NCBI GenBank assembly: GCA_050740975.1
Contig: JBOIEE010000006.1
Location: 1 to 6,628, forward strand
Reading direction: 5' to 3'
Origin: JBOHHR01 sp050740975
GTDB lineage: Bacteria; Pseudomonadota; Gammaproteobacteria; JBOHHR01
Length of the DNA: 6,628 bases
Both the position numbers and the translations under genes were made by a program. Below are positions 1-6,411 of this stretch, piece after piece; the first letter of the stretch is position 1; every line of letters begins with the position of its first letter. The notes beneath the pieces are model-generated. The model ran no database searches, was not told the DNA's origin, and saw only the letters and a program-made list of their open reading frames with translations.

Positions 1-2
1 CC

Positions 3-1025
3 AATCCGCAAGGCCGATACCTGAAAGAGCGGCGCCTTCGAAGTGAGGATCCTGATCCCGACGAGGGCCTGCCGGCATCGGGTACCACGGTCACCCAAGA
101 ACGCGCACGGAATATCATTTCGCGAAACGCCTCCCCAGACCTCCCGTTTGAGCAGTCTATAAATCCTTATAGGGGCTGTGAGCATGGCTGCGTTTACTGC
201 TATGCCAGGCCGAGTCACGCCTACCTCGATCTCTCCCCTGGGCTGGATTTTGAGACAAAATTATTTGCCAAGACCAATGCCCCCGAGCTGCTGGAACGAG
301 CGCTTTCCAAGCCAGGCTATCGATGCCGCCTGATTGCGCTCGGCGCGAATACCGATCCCTATCAGCCTATCGAACGTGATTTTAAAATTACCCGGCGGAT
401 CCTGGAGATCCTTAATGAATATCGACACCCGGTTAGCATCGTGACGAAGTCGTGTTTGATTGAGCGGGATATCGATGTGTTGAGCGCGATGGCCGAGCTC
501 GATCTGGTGGAAGTGCACCTGTCGGTCACCACCCTCGAAAATAGGTTGGCGGCTAAGCTGGAGCCACGGGCGACGGCCCCTATGCGCCGACTACAGGCTA
601 TCCGCCGTCTCGCTGCCGCGGGTATTCCCACGGGGGTGATGTTTGCGCCGGTCATTCCAGTGCTAAACGATGCCGAAATGGAACGCGTGCTTGAGCATGC
701 GGCTGGTGCAGGGGTGAGCTACGCGGGCTATGTCCTGTTACGCTTGCCGGGAGAAGTAAATGCGCTTTTTCAGGAGTGGTTGAGGGTCCATGCACCGCTC
801 AAAAGCGAGCACATCATGAACAGGATGCGCGATCTTCGCAGTGGACATGAAAACGATTCGGCCTTTGGCACGCGCTTCCGGGGCAGTGGGGTATACGCTC
901 AGTTACTGCGTCAGCGGTTTGAAGTCGCTTGCAAGCGGCTGGGGCTAAACAGGTCAAAGCATACCCTAGCCACTCGGTGGTTCAGATCGCCGTCTGCTGC
1001 CCAGCGACAGTTGCGCTTGTTCTAG
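3..1025 (+). CDS. PA0069-family radical SAM protein (5' end outside window)
   Basis: The reading frame is open from the window edge to the TAG at 1023-1025, giving 340 visible codons. The first visible residues (NPQGRYLKERR) match the usual N-terminal region of this family, so perhaps only 10-30 residues are missing. The iron-sulfur motif CEHGCVYC (CX3CX2C) has its cysteine codons at 177-179, 189-191 and 198-200, and would bind the [4Fe-4S] cluster that cleaves S-adenosylmethionine. Downstream come GANTDPYQPIE, VTKS, LEPRATAP and the TGVMFAPVIPVLND stretch, all typical of the SplB-like/PA0069 (Rv2578c-related) radical SAM group. The reaction of the family is unknown to me; similarity to spore photoproduct lyase suggests DNA or nucleotide chemistry, but that is inference. 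The stop codon lies inside a CTAG that borders a MITE-like insertion. Certain as radical SAM, fairly sure of subfamily. Confidence 0.9.
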   Translation, partial: NPQGRYLKERRLRSEDPDPDEGLPASGTTVTQERARNIISRNASPDLPFEQSINPYRGCEHGCVYCYARPSHAYLDLSPGLDFETKLFAKTNAPELLERALSKPGYRCRLIALGANTDPYQPIERDFKITRRILEILNEYRHPVSIVTKSCLIERDIDVLSAMAELDLVEVHLSVTTLENRLAAKLEPRATAPMRRLQAIRRLAAAGIPTGVMFAPVIPVLNDAEMERVLEHAAGAGVSYAGYVLLRLPGEVNALFQEWLRVHAPLKSEHIMNRMRDLRSGHENDSAFGTRFRGSGVYAQLLRQRFEVACKRLGLNRSKHTLATRWFRSPSAAQRQLRLF

Positions 1026-1251
1026 GAGCCTGTCGGACTTAGGAAGAACCTACGGTGGCGGTGGGGAATCGGTTCATAGTTTCGATCATTTTATTCGGCG
1101 CTTCCCTGCGCCTCACCCCTGCGGGGCTGGCATTCAAATCTGCTCCCGGCGGATTTGTCGTTGAATAGTTACCACTATTCGCCCAAATGATCGAAAATCT
1201 GTCCTCGATTTCCAACCCGCCTCGCTACGGTTTCCTAAGTCCGACAGGCTG
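1026..1251. mobile_element. MITE-like element, 226 bp, with inverted ends and CTAG flanks
   Basis: The left end AGCCTGTCGGACTTAGGAA (1027-1045) is repeated as its reverse complement TTCCTAAGTCCGACAGGCT at 1232-1250. Similarity continues imperfectly inward, and a perfect 12-bp inner pair follows (TTTCGATCATTT 1080-1091 with AAATGATCGAAA 1185-1196). CTAG stands on both sides (1022-1025 and 1252-1255), as expected for a 4-bp target duplication. Inside are hairpins at 1116-1126 (CCCC/GGGG), 1135-1157 (CAAATCTGC/GCGGATTTG) and 1163-1180 (GAATAGT/ACTATTC). No transposase frame is present, so it would be a non-autonomous element moved by a full-length relative. A palindromic 4-bp target suits IS5/IS1182-type transposases, but the parent is not visible. 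The structure is seen directly; the class is inferred. Confidence 0.78.
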
Positions 1252-1259
1252 CTAGGCTG

Positions 1260-1265
1260 TATAAT
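1260..1265 (+). promoter_or_regulatory. Possible -10 box of the hflD promoter
   Basis: A perfect TATAAT lies 5 bases beyond the right CTAG flank of the upstream MITE-like element and about 70 bases before the hflD start. There is no good -35 at 16-18 bp spacing; the nearest match, CCGACA (1241-1246), is inside the element's inverted repeat and only 13 bp away. If used, the promoter would be partly built from the element end. Weak support. Confidence 0.25.
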
Positions 1266-1334
1266 CTCATTCACGAGGGATAGCCGATCAAGGCGACGAA
1301 GGAACAATACAAATAAACTCACAAGAGGTTTAAG

Positions 1335-1961
1335 TTGCAACACGGATTGCGCGATCAAGTACTGGCTCTAGCGGGAGTACTGCAGGCGGCGGCGTTGGTG
1401 GATCGACTGGCCAAGTCCGGTAGTGTTCCCGACGACACTTACAAGACTTCGATTGCCAGCCTTTTCGAGTTCGACCCGAGCTCTGCACAGGCGGTATTTG
1501 GTGGCGAAACGGAGTACCGTTTTGGGCTTGACCTTGGTATACGCACTCTGAAGGAGATCCTGAACAAACGCCACTCAGCCCAGAAGGCCGATGTGGTTCG
1601 GTATTCCCTGAGCTTGTTACATCTCGCCGGCAAGTTAAGAAAAGCTAAGTCTCTGGTGGACCTTTTAGGACGGCGGCTGCGTGAGCTGCAGGGCCAGCTC
1701 AGTGAATCGGGGCCCACGGGTGACCCGGTGATCCTTGGGATCGCACGAGCCTACCAGGAAACCTTAAGCACGTTTCGCTTTCGTATCCAAGTTCAGGGTG
1801 ATGGGCGGTACTTGCAGAACAAGGAGATCGCGGATCAGGTGAGGGCGCTGCTCTTGGCTGGGGTTCGAGCCGCTACGCTTTGGCACCAAGTGGGGGGGCG
1901 CCGTTGGCACCTCTTGTTTTACCGCCGCGATATGTTGCGCGCCCTAGAACAGATTATCTGA
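1335..1961 (+). CDS. hflD: High frequency lysogenization protein HflD homolog
   Basis: The product has 208 residues, the usual length of HflD (YcfC). The N-terminal block RDQVLALAGVLQAAALVDRLAKSG is the family hallmark; RYSLSLLHLAGKLRKAK in the middle and QVRALLLAGVRAATLWHQVGGRRWHLLFYRR near the end are also typical. HflD is a mostly helical peripheral inner-membrane protein; in E. coli it binds the lambda CII regulator and exposes it to degradation, and its housekeeping role is unclear. The start is TTG with AAGAGG at 1323-1328, six bases upstream; an in-frame TAA at 1314-1316 leaves little room for another start. In many gammaproteobacteria hflD lies between mnmA and purB. Here neither is seen: upstream is a MITE-like element and a radical SAM gene, downstream a second MITE-like element and a convergent ABC operon. 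No truncation is visible. Confidence 0.93.
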   Translation: MQHGLRDQVLALAGVLQAAALVDRLAKSGSVPDDTYKTSIASLFEFDPSSAQAVFGGETEYRFGLDLGIRTLKEILNKRHSAQKADVVRYSLSLLHLAGKLRKAKSLVDLLGRRLRELQGQLSESGPTGDPVILGIARAYQETLSTFRFRIQVQGDGRYLQNKEIADQVRALLLAGVRAATLWHQVGGRRWHLLFYRRDMLRALEQII

Positions 1962-1977
1962 TTCATACTTTGCTTAA

Positions 1978-2129
1978 GGGCACGTCGATTAATTCGAAGT
2001 GCCCAGCAGCATAGGGAAATGCTGCCCATTTCTCGAACAGGCAACTGTTTGAGAAATGGAGCAAAGCAAAAATCGCATTTTTGCTTTGCGATGCGAAAAA
2101 CTCCACGGACGGAATTTTTCGAAGTGCCC
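1978..2129. mobile_element. MITE-like element, 152 bp, TTAA-flanked, built of hairpins
   Basis: The left end GGGCACGTCGATTAATTC (1978-1995) matches the reverse complement of the right end (2112-2129) at 15 of 18 positions. TTAA stands on both sides (1974-1977 and 2130-2133), as for a 4-bp target duplication. Nearly the whole interior folds: 1978-1988 with 1994-2004 (a terminal hairpin ending in GTGCCC, which repeats the right end), 2006-2012 with 2019-2025 (GCAGCAT/ATGCTGC), 2026-2039 with 2046-2059 (13 of 14 paired) and 2061-2073 with 2077-2089 (13 of 13, loop CGC). It has no coding capacity. It occupies the whole gap between convergent hflD and the ABC permease gene, so it could act as a two-way transcription barrier although no T-tract follows a stem. 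It shares no sequence with the element at 1026-1251. Confidence 0.75.
2061..2089. repeat. Perfect 13-bp inverted repeat between convergent genes
   Basis: GCAAAGCAAAAAT (2061-2073) pairs perfectly with 2077-2089 across a CGC loop. It is the strongest stem of the surrounding TTAA-flanked element and forms equally on transcripts from either side. It may stop or slow transcription leaving hflD (+) or the ABC operon (-). It lacks a classical GC-stem plus U-tract, so terminator activity is inference. Confidence 0.5.
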
Positions 2130-2138
2130 TTAAGGCTG

Positions 2139-4685
2139 TCACTCCCCCCGCATAGCGCTGGCGGGCGCGGCACTCGCCATCGTGTACGCCGGATATAGTC
2201 CCGCGAGCAGAGAAGCCAGGATCGCGAGTGCTAAGCCTTGTGCTAAGACTTCAGGGGGCAGGTGAAAATCCATACTCCAGCCAAAGGCACGGCGATTGAT
2301 CACCTGTACCAGGACTAGGCCCATCAGGGATCCGGCGGGTAGAGCCAACAGCCCAGCCACACTCCCCATCAAGGCTGTTTCAGTGAGCACCAGCGACCAA
2401 AGCTGTCGCGGGGTAAGGCCAATCGCCCGCAGGATCGCGAGATGTTTGCTGCGTTCAAGCTGCAGGGCCAGCAGGGCGCTAAGCACCCCAACGAAAGCGA
2501 TAATGCCGGCGATGAGGCGCAGTACCTCCGTGATCAGGAAAGTCTGATCGAATATCTGCATGGACGATTCGCGTATGGCGCGGCTGTTGTTTATCTCCAG
2601 GGAATATCCAGAAGCCAGAAGCCTGATCCGCTCGCGTAGGCTCGCGAGGTTTGCCTTTGGCTCCGCGTAGATGCCTAAAGCGGAAAAGCCTGGAGCACGC
2701 CAGTAGCGATCGAATTGGTTGCGGTCCATCGCGATAACGCCGCGATCGGAGCCGTAACTGGTAAAGACCCCGGCTACGAGAAATGTCCTTTCACCGCCAT
2801 CTGTTGGCAATTTGAGCTGCGATCCGGGTTTGAGTCTCCAGTGGTACGCGAACGGTTCCGAGACGATGACCGCTCCTCGATGAAAGGCTTTCCAGGGAGG
2901 GGGGGGATCAGCGTCGGTAAATCGAAATCCTGCATAAGACGCAGGTGCCATTTCGTAGGCAACGATCTCCACGGGCTCTCGATTGGTCTGCAACTGGACC
3001 CGCCGCACACTGCTAACCGCTTGCACGCCGGGCATAGCCCGTATGCGTGCAGCGAAGCTGTGATCGATATAGGCCGAGGAACCTGGTGCGGCCTCACTGG
3101 GTATTGACACATAAAGATCGGCTCGCAATATGTCTTGCAGCCAGTGTTCAACCGCATTGCGCAAACTGGCGATCATCAAAGCGATCCCAATGGTGGTGGC
3201 CACGGCCAGCATCAACGCTCCAACCGACACCGCAGTGCGGCTCAGGGCGGCGGTCACAAGACGCGCAGGCAGACGCCCTAGAATGCCCCACCAGCGGCCT
3301 AAGACCGGCTGTATCAGGCGCATGAGCACAACCATGAGCAACGGTGTCATCAGCGTATAACCTAAAAGCAGCGCGAACAACCCGCTGATCCCGAGCACGA
3401 GAGAACGGTCCGAGAAGTGAATTATCCCCAGGCCGATGAGGATCCCAAGCACACCGATGGGGGCCGCCCACCTTACCAAAGTCAGGCTTCGCCGTTCGAG
3501 GTGGGAACGCTCTAAGGCGACTCTTGGGGCCACCCGCGCCGCTTCCCAAGCGGGCAGAACAGCGGCGAGCGATGTGGCGCAAAGTCCTACTAGGGCTGCT
3601 TTAGCATACACCCAGGCCGAAAACGCGAGCTGAGTGACCGAAACGGGAAAGTAAAAGTCGTTCACGGTACGGGCGATGAGTCCGAGCAGCACCTTTGCCA
3701 AAGCGGTACCGAGAAGAGCGCCGATCAGAGTCCCAGCTGTTCCCAGAACTACCGCTTCAAGCAGGATCACAGAGAAGACCTGTGCCCGTGTTATCCCGAG
3801 CGCCCTCAGGGTGCCGATCAATTCCCGGCGCTGTACCACCATAAAGCTGATGGTATTAAAGATCAGAAAGCTTCCGACCAAGAGTGCCAGTAGGCTAAGG
3901 GCGCTCAGATTAGAATAGAACGCCCGAGTCATGTTGCGCACCGAACGCTGCTGCGCTCCGATTTCAATCAAACGGGCGTTTTTGGGCAGCGCCCGATCCA
4001 GGTCCGCCAGCCGTTTCGGAAAGCTCTCCTGCTCGGTGACATCGATGTGGCTTAAGCGTCCCTCCATGCCCAGGACCTCCTGAGCGGTGGCGATGTCGAC
4101 GATGATGAGATCATCCAAACCTTCCCTTTCGATACCATCACGAGCGGTGGCGAAACCGATCAGGCGCAGTACGCTGCGCTTTGTTCCTACGATGACGGCC
4201 AGCTCCTGGCCAACAGCCAGACCAAGGCGGTGCGCTGTCCCATTGCTGAGAAGCATGCGGCCGGGCTGAGCCATGAGATCGAAGAACATCCGCTGCTCAT
4301 CGAGGGCTGCGCCGACGTAACGATCGTTGTCAAAGCTCAGCTCTGCCAGGGGATCGATCCCGAGCAGGCGCAAATGCGGTCCGGCATGGATGTCCAGAGT
4401 CAGGTAACCCTCCACCACCGGCCGCAAGGCCCCGAACCCTTGGTGCACGCGAAGCCGGGTGTACAGCTTTTCGTCCAGTCCTTGGGCACCGCCAACCACG
4501 CGGTGGGTCGCTTTTCCAACAACCGCTTCAGTGGAATAGTTAAAAGCGGTGGTAGCGCTGGTGCTGGCCAAGTCGATCGCGACTACCACGGCCACACCGA
4601 GGGCAACGCCGATGACGCCCAGCAGCAGCTGCCAGGGGTGCTGGTGGAGGAAGCTCAAGCTGGCGCGGGCCAGTATACGTCTCAT
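2139..4685 (-). CDS. ABC transporter permease with two FtsX domains (YbbP-like)
   Basis: 848 residues, close to E. coli YbbP in size and plan. Visible order: TM1 about 19-40; first extracytoplasmic MacB-type domain about 41-262; first FtsX domain about 263-385 with three membrane segments and the coupling stretch QRRELIGTLRALGITRAQ (285-302), which contacts the ATPase; a linker with further membrane segments about 405-460; another TM about 484-507; second extracytoplasmic domain about 515-715; second FtsX domain about 718-840 with the repeated coupling stretch ERSKHLAILRAIGLTPRQ (744-761). The two halves form an internally duplicated permease, unlike LolC/LolE or MacB, which have one FtsX domain per chain. 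The start ATG overlaps the ATPase stop (ATGA, 4682-4685), so the two are co-translated. Substrate unknown; this superfamily transmits mechanical force across the inner membrane to lipids, lipoproteins, peptides or partner enzymes rather than running a classical channel. The stop lies 5 bases from the TTAA flank of a MITE-like element. Confidence 0.92.
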   Translation of the reverse strand: MRRILARASLSFLHQHPWQLLLGVIGVALGVAVVVAIDLASTSATTAFNYSTEAVVGKATHRVVGGAQGLDEKLYTRLRVHQGFGALRPVVEGYLTLDIHAGPHLRLLGIDPLAELSFDNDRYVGAALDEQRMFFDLMAQPGRMLLSNGTAHRLGLAVGQELAVIVGTKRSVLRLIGFATARDGIEREGLDDLIIVDIATAQEVLGMEGRLSHIDVTEQESFPKRLADLDRALPKNARLIEIGAQQRSVRNMTRAFYSNLSALSLLALLVGSFLIFNTISFMVVQRRELIGTLRALGITRAQVFSVILLEAVVLGTAGTLIGALLGTALAKVLLGLIARTVNDFYFPVSVTQLAFSAWVYAKAALVGLCATSLAAVLPAWEAARVAPRVALERSHLERRSLTLVRWAAPIGVLGILIGLGIIHFSDRSLVLGISGLFALLLGYTLMTPLLMVVLMRLIQPVLGRWWGILGRLPARLVTAALSRTAVSVGALMLAVATTIGIALMIASLRNAVEHWLQDILRADLYVSIPSEAAPGSSAYIDHSFAARIRAMPGVQAVSSVRRVQLQTNREPVEIVAYEMAPASYAGFRFTDADPPPPWKAFHRGAVIVSEPFAYHWRLKPGSQLKLPTDGGERTFLVAGVFTSYGSDRGVIAMDRNQFDRYWRAPGFSALGIYAEPKANLASLRERIRLLASGYSLEINNSRAIRESSMQIFDQTFLITEVLRLIAGIIAFVGVLSALLALQLERSKHLAILRAIGLTPRQLWSLVLTETALMGSVAGLLALPAGSLMGLVLVQVINRRAFGWSMDFHLPPEVLAQGLALAILASLLAGLYPAYTMASAAPASAMRGE

Positions 4686-5377
4686 CGAGAAGGATCTGGC
4701 TCGAACAGACGGCCATCCCGTATGGTCAGCATGCGATCCGCCAGCTCCGCGACCTCGGTGCTGTGAGTCGCCATGATCATGGCCTTGCCGGTTTCGCGAA
4801 CGGTTTGCTCCAGGATCGCCAGCACCTCTTGGCCTGTCTCCAGGTCGAGATTTCCCGTGGGCTCGTCAGCCAGGATCAGGTCCGGCGCATGGATGATGGC
4901 CCGTGCGATGGCGACCCGCTGTTGTTCCCCCCCGGAGAGCTGGTCCGGGAAATGCGCGGCGCGCTCCCCCAAGGCCATTCTCTGCAACAGATCCTTGGAG
5001 CGGCTCCTTTGCTCATGGTTATTGATGCCGATGAGCTCCAGAGGTAACAGGATGTTTTCCTCCACCGTGAGCGTGGGGATGAGATTAAAGGTCTGAAATA
5101 TAAAGCCAATGTGATGGCGGCGAAAAAGCGTTCTGGCGTTCTCCACGAGCGAGCTGAGACAGGTCCCACGAAACAAGACTTCGCCTTGGCTGGGCCTATC
5201 GATGCCGCTGATGATGTTCAGCAGCGTCGATTTTCCTGAACCGCTGCGGCCCAGCAACACCACGAATTCTTTTTCGTGAACGACAAAATCGAGTTCTTTA
5301 AGCACGGTGATCGCCTGTGCTGGGCCTGGGTAGGCTTTAGTCACGCGACGTAGTTGTGCGATCGGGACTTTTGTCAT
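4682..5377 (-). CDS. ABC transporter ATP-binding protein, LolD/YbbA type
   Basis: 231 residues from the ATG at 5375-5377. All nucleotide-binding motifs are intact: Walker A GRSGSGKST (43-51), Q-loop Q95 in GFIFQTFNLIPTLT, signature LSGGEQQR (147-154), Walker B LILADEP (167-173), D-loop GNLD (175-178) and switch histidine H205 in MATHS. The FQTFNLIPTLT and LSGGEQQRVAIARA stretches mark the MacB/LolD/YbbA family. It hydrolyses ATP on the cytoplasmic face and drives the FtsX permease encoded next, whose start codon overlaps its stop. The frame could extend 13 residues upstream to a TTG at 5414-5416, but that start has no ribosome binding site and adds residues unlike the family; the chosen ATG also has only a distant GAGAG, so the start is not certain. 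No periplasmic adaptor gene lies in the window. Confidence 0.93.
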   Translation of the reverse strand: MTKVPIAQLRRVTKAYPGPAQAITVLKELDFVVHEKEFVVLLGRSGSGKSTLLNIISGIDRPSQGEVLFRGTCLSSLVENARTLFRRHHIGFIFQTFNLIPTLTVEENILLPLELIGINNHEQRSRSKDLLQRMALGERAAHFPDQLSGGEQQRVAIARAIIHAPDLILADEPTGNLDLETGQEVLAILEQTVRETGKAMIMATHSTEVAELADRMLTIRDGRLFEPDPSR

Positions 5378-5471
5378 GGGAGAACGGTCTCTCAAGCTAT
5401 ATGCGCTGCTGAGCAAGTTGCGGAATAAAAGCTACGCCAGGCATCAAGCTTCGAAATGACCATGTTTTGTT
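5378..5471 (-). promoter_or_regulatory. Leader between the cassette array and the ABC operon
   Basis: These 94 bases separate the last attC core site (5472-5478) from the ATPase start and must hold any native promoter of the ABC operon. I see AT-rich patches but no convincing -35/-10 pair. Transcripts from the cassette array on the same strand could also run through into the operon. Confidence 0.3.
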
Positions 5472-5556
5472 TTCTAACGCAACAAGTTAACCGTCGACCC
5501 GCGGACGGCGCGCAGCGCCGCCCGGCGGGGCGTCCGTGTTGAACGCCGGGCTAGGC
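5472..5556 (-). other. attC site 1 (integron cassette recombination site)
   Basis: Read on the minus strand, R'' is GCCTAGC (5556-5550, one off RYYYAAC), L'' is GTTCAAC (5544-5538), L' is GTTAAC (5491-5486) and R' is GTTAGAA (5478-5472, one off GTTRRRY). L'' equals L' plus one extra base, the unpaired extrahelical base that gives attC sites their direction. The GC-rich middle folds imperfectly (for example CGGACG 5502-5507 with CGTCCG 5531-5536). The length of 85 bp is normal for attC. It begins 12 bases after the stop codon of the gene at 5569-5934, in the same orientation, exactly where a cassette's attC belongs. Both core sites deviate at one position, so recombination activity may be reduced. 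Confidence 0.75.
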
Positions 5557-5568
5557 CCGGACGCACAT

Positions 5569-5934
5569 TCACGGCCCGCGTTTCGAGACGATTGGGTCTG
5601 CATCCGAAACAAAGGCCGTTCGGGTACGTTTATCAAATAGACAAAGGACCCGGCCTCGCTGATTTTTCATATGAGGCTGCGAGAAGCGGCCATCAATTAC
5701 GACCGCAGTGAAACCGACACGGTCATCGAAGTCAATGAGCTTCCCGCCGGGTTTGGCGTTCCGCAAGTTGCTCGCTGCGACACAAGCTGACACCACCTCT
5801 TTTTCAAAGGCCGCCCACGCGTCCGCAGTGGCGCATTCCGCCAAATTGACAAAAAAGAGCGATCCGCTAATTACAGTAGTGAGTGCCGCGAACGAAGCGC
5901 GAAAATTGCTGGGCATCTTCTTCCGATTTGACAT
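5569..5934 (-). CDS. Small exported protein of unknown function, integron cassette 1 gene
   Basis: 121 residues. The N terminus has basic residues (RKK at 4-6, R12) followed by a hydrophobic stretch about 14-33 and a likely signal peptidase site near AECA-T (34-36); the cysteine at 34 is not in a proper lipobox. The mature part, about 85 residues, includes AFEKEVVSACVAASNL (42-57), IDFDDRVGFTAVVI (67-80), SQPHMKNQRGRVLCLFDKRTRTAFVSDAD (85-113) and two cysteines (51 and 98) that could form a periplasmic disulfide. I do not recognise a named family, though it resembles small hypothetical proteins common in Gammaproteobacteria. The start ATG has AAGGAG at 5939-5944, four bases upstream; an in-frame ATG at codon 7 is an alternative. 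The gene lies between attC 2 upstream and attC 1 downstream on its own strand, so it is the coding part of a cassette of about 531 bp (5478-6008). Confidence 0.8.
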   Translation of the reverse strand: MSNRKKMPSNFRASFAALTTVISGSLFFVNLAECATADAWAAFEKEVVSACVAASNLRNAKPGGKLIDFDDRVGFTAVVIDGRFSQPHMKNQRGRVLCLFDKRTRTAFVSDADPIVSKRGP

Positions 5935-6002
5935 GTGGCTCCTTCCCGAAATTGAGTTGCCGAAATAACGCCCATGACTCGCCGCCGACGATCAGTGGTC
6001 CG

Positions 6003-6089
6003 GCCTAACGTGTTGTTGTGCCGCGCCGCCACCGTGGTATCAGGAAACAGTGCGCTGTCCCCGGCGTCGGCACGAACAACTGGTTATAC
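6003..6089 (-). other. attC site 2 (integron cassette recombination site)
   Basis: Read on the minus strand: R'' is GTATAAC (6089-6083, one off RYYYAAC), L'' is GTTGTTCGTGCCG (6080-6068), L' is CGGCACAACAAC (6023-6012) and R' is GTTAGGC (6009-6003), a perfect GTTRRRY. L'' and L' pair over 12 bases with one extra C in L'' (complement of G6074), the extrahelical base; this fixes the orientation on the minus strand. The stem continues with CGCCG/CGGCG inside, then a variable loop region. At 87 bp it is a textbook attC. The G/TT crossover lies between 6009 and 6008 and marks the boundary between cassettes 1 and 2. It follows the stop codon of the gene at 6120-6368 by 30 bases. Confidence 0.88.
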
Positions 6090-6119
6090 GGCATTACGAT
6101 ATCTGGCACCACAGTGGCC

Positions 6120-6368
6120 TTAATAATCGTAAGGACGACACCCGGTCTTCCCACAGTCTGGTATGTCAAGAACAGTAAACAGTCCTGGTATATCGAAAAT
6201 GAGTGCAACTCCGTTAAGAACCAGTATTGGCCCCCACGGACACATGAAAAGCAGCACAACCAGGAACGTGCCGTATTTCTTTTCCATCAAGGATTCGTAG
6301 GCGTAGAAAAAAGCCCGAACAAAACTTAAGCCAAGTATCAAGGCAAAGATTCCAGCGGTAGTTTGCAT
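6120..6368 (-). CDS. Small membrane protein of unknown function, integron cassette 2 gene
   Basis: 82 residues with two hydrophobic segments (about 6-24 and 33-58) joined by a short charged turn (EKK 29-31), followed by a tail with DIPDCGKTGCRPYDY (68-82) and a CX4C pair (72 and 77). It should be an inner-membrane hairpin protein; the basic turn suggests that the loop is cytoplasmic. No family recognised. The start ATG (6366-6368) is preceded by a GGA and a run of nine A on the coding strand, a weak ribosome binding site. Support for a real gene comes from its hydrophobic pattern, its place 30 bases before attC 2 on the same strand, and its size, typical of cassette genes. By eye the stretch is more AT-rich than the flanking chromosome. 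A longer antisense frame (6018-6329) covers attC 2 and looks spurious. Confidence 0.65.
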   Translation of the reverse strand: MQTTAGIFALILGLSFVRAFFYAYESLMEKKYGTFLVVLLFMCPWGPILVLNGVALIFDIPGLFTVLDIPDCGKTGCRPYDY

Positions 6369-6411
6369 TTCATTTTTTTTTCCGAGTTCGTGGCACTCGT
6401 CACATGTTCAT

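Noticed and set aside
1134..1358. 74-residue minus-strand frame over the first MITE-like element and the hflD leader
   Set aside because: It spans the element border and the hflD start, and contains no recognisable transposase sequence.
1919..2173. 84-residue minus-strand frame over the second MITE-like element
   Set aside because: It crosses the ends of two convergent genes and a hairpin-rich repeat; it is open only by chance.
4230..4766. 178-residue plus-strand frame inside the ABC operon
   Set aside because: It is antisense to the permease and ATPase genes, whose motifs are unambiguous, and is a typical shadow frame in GC-rich coding DNA.
5414..5416. TTG as the start of the ABC ATPase, giving 244 residues
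   Set aside because: No ribosome binding site precedes it and the extra 13 residues do not fit the family; the ATG at 5375-5377 gives the usual length.
5546..5560. CCGGGC/GCCCGG palindrome as a rho-independent terminator of the cassette 1 gene
   Set aside because: No T-tract follows on the minus strand, and the palindrome coincides with the R'' end of attC 1, which explains it better.
6018..6329. 103-residue open frame on the plus strand
   Set aside because: It begins inside attC 2, runs antisense to the cassette 2 gene, has no ribosome binding site and shows low-complexity, non-protein-like composition.
6371..6381. Run of nine T as a terminator tract
   Set aside because: No stable stem precedes it on the plus strand; on the minus strand it is the A-run just before the cassette 2 start codon.
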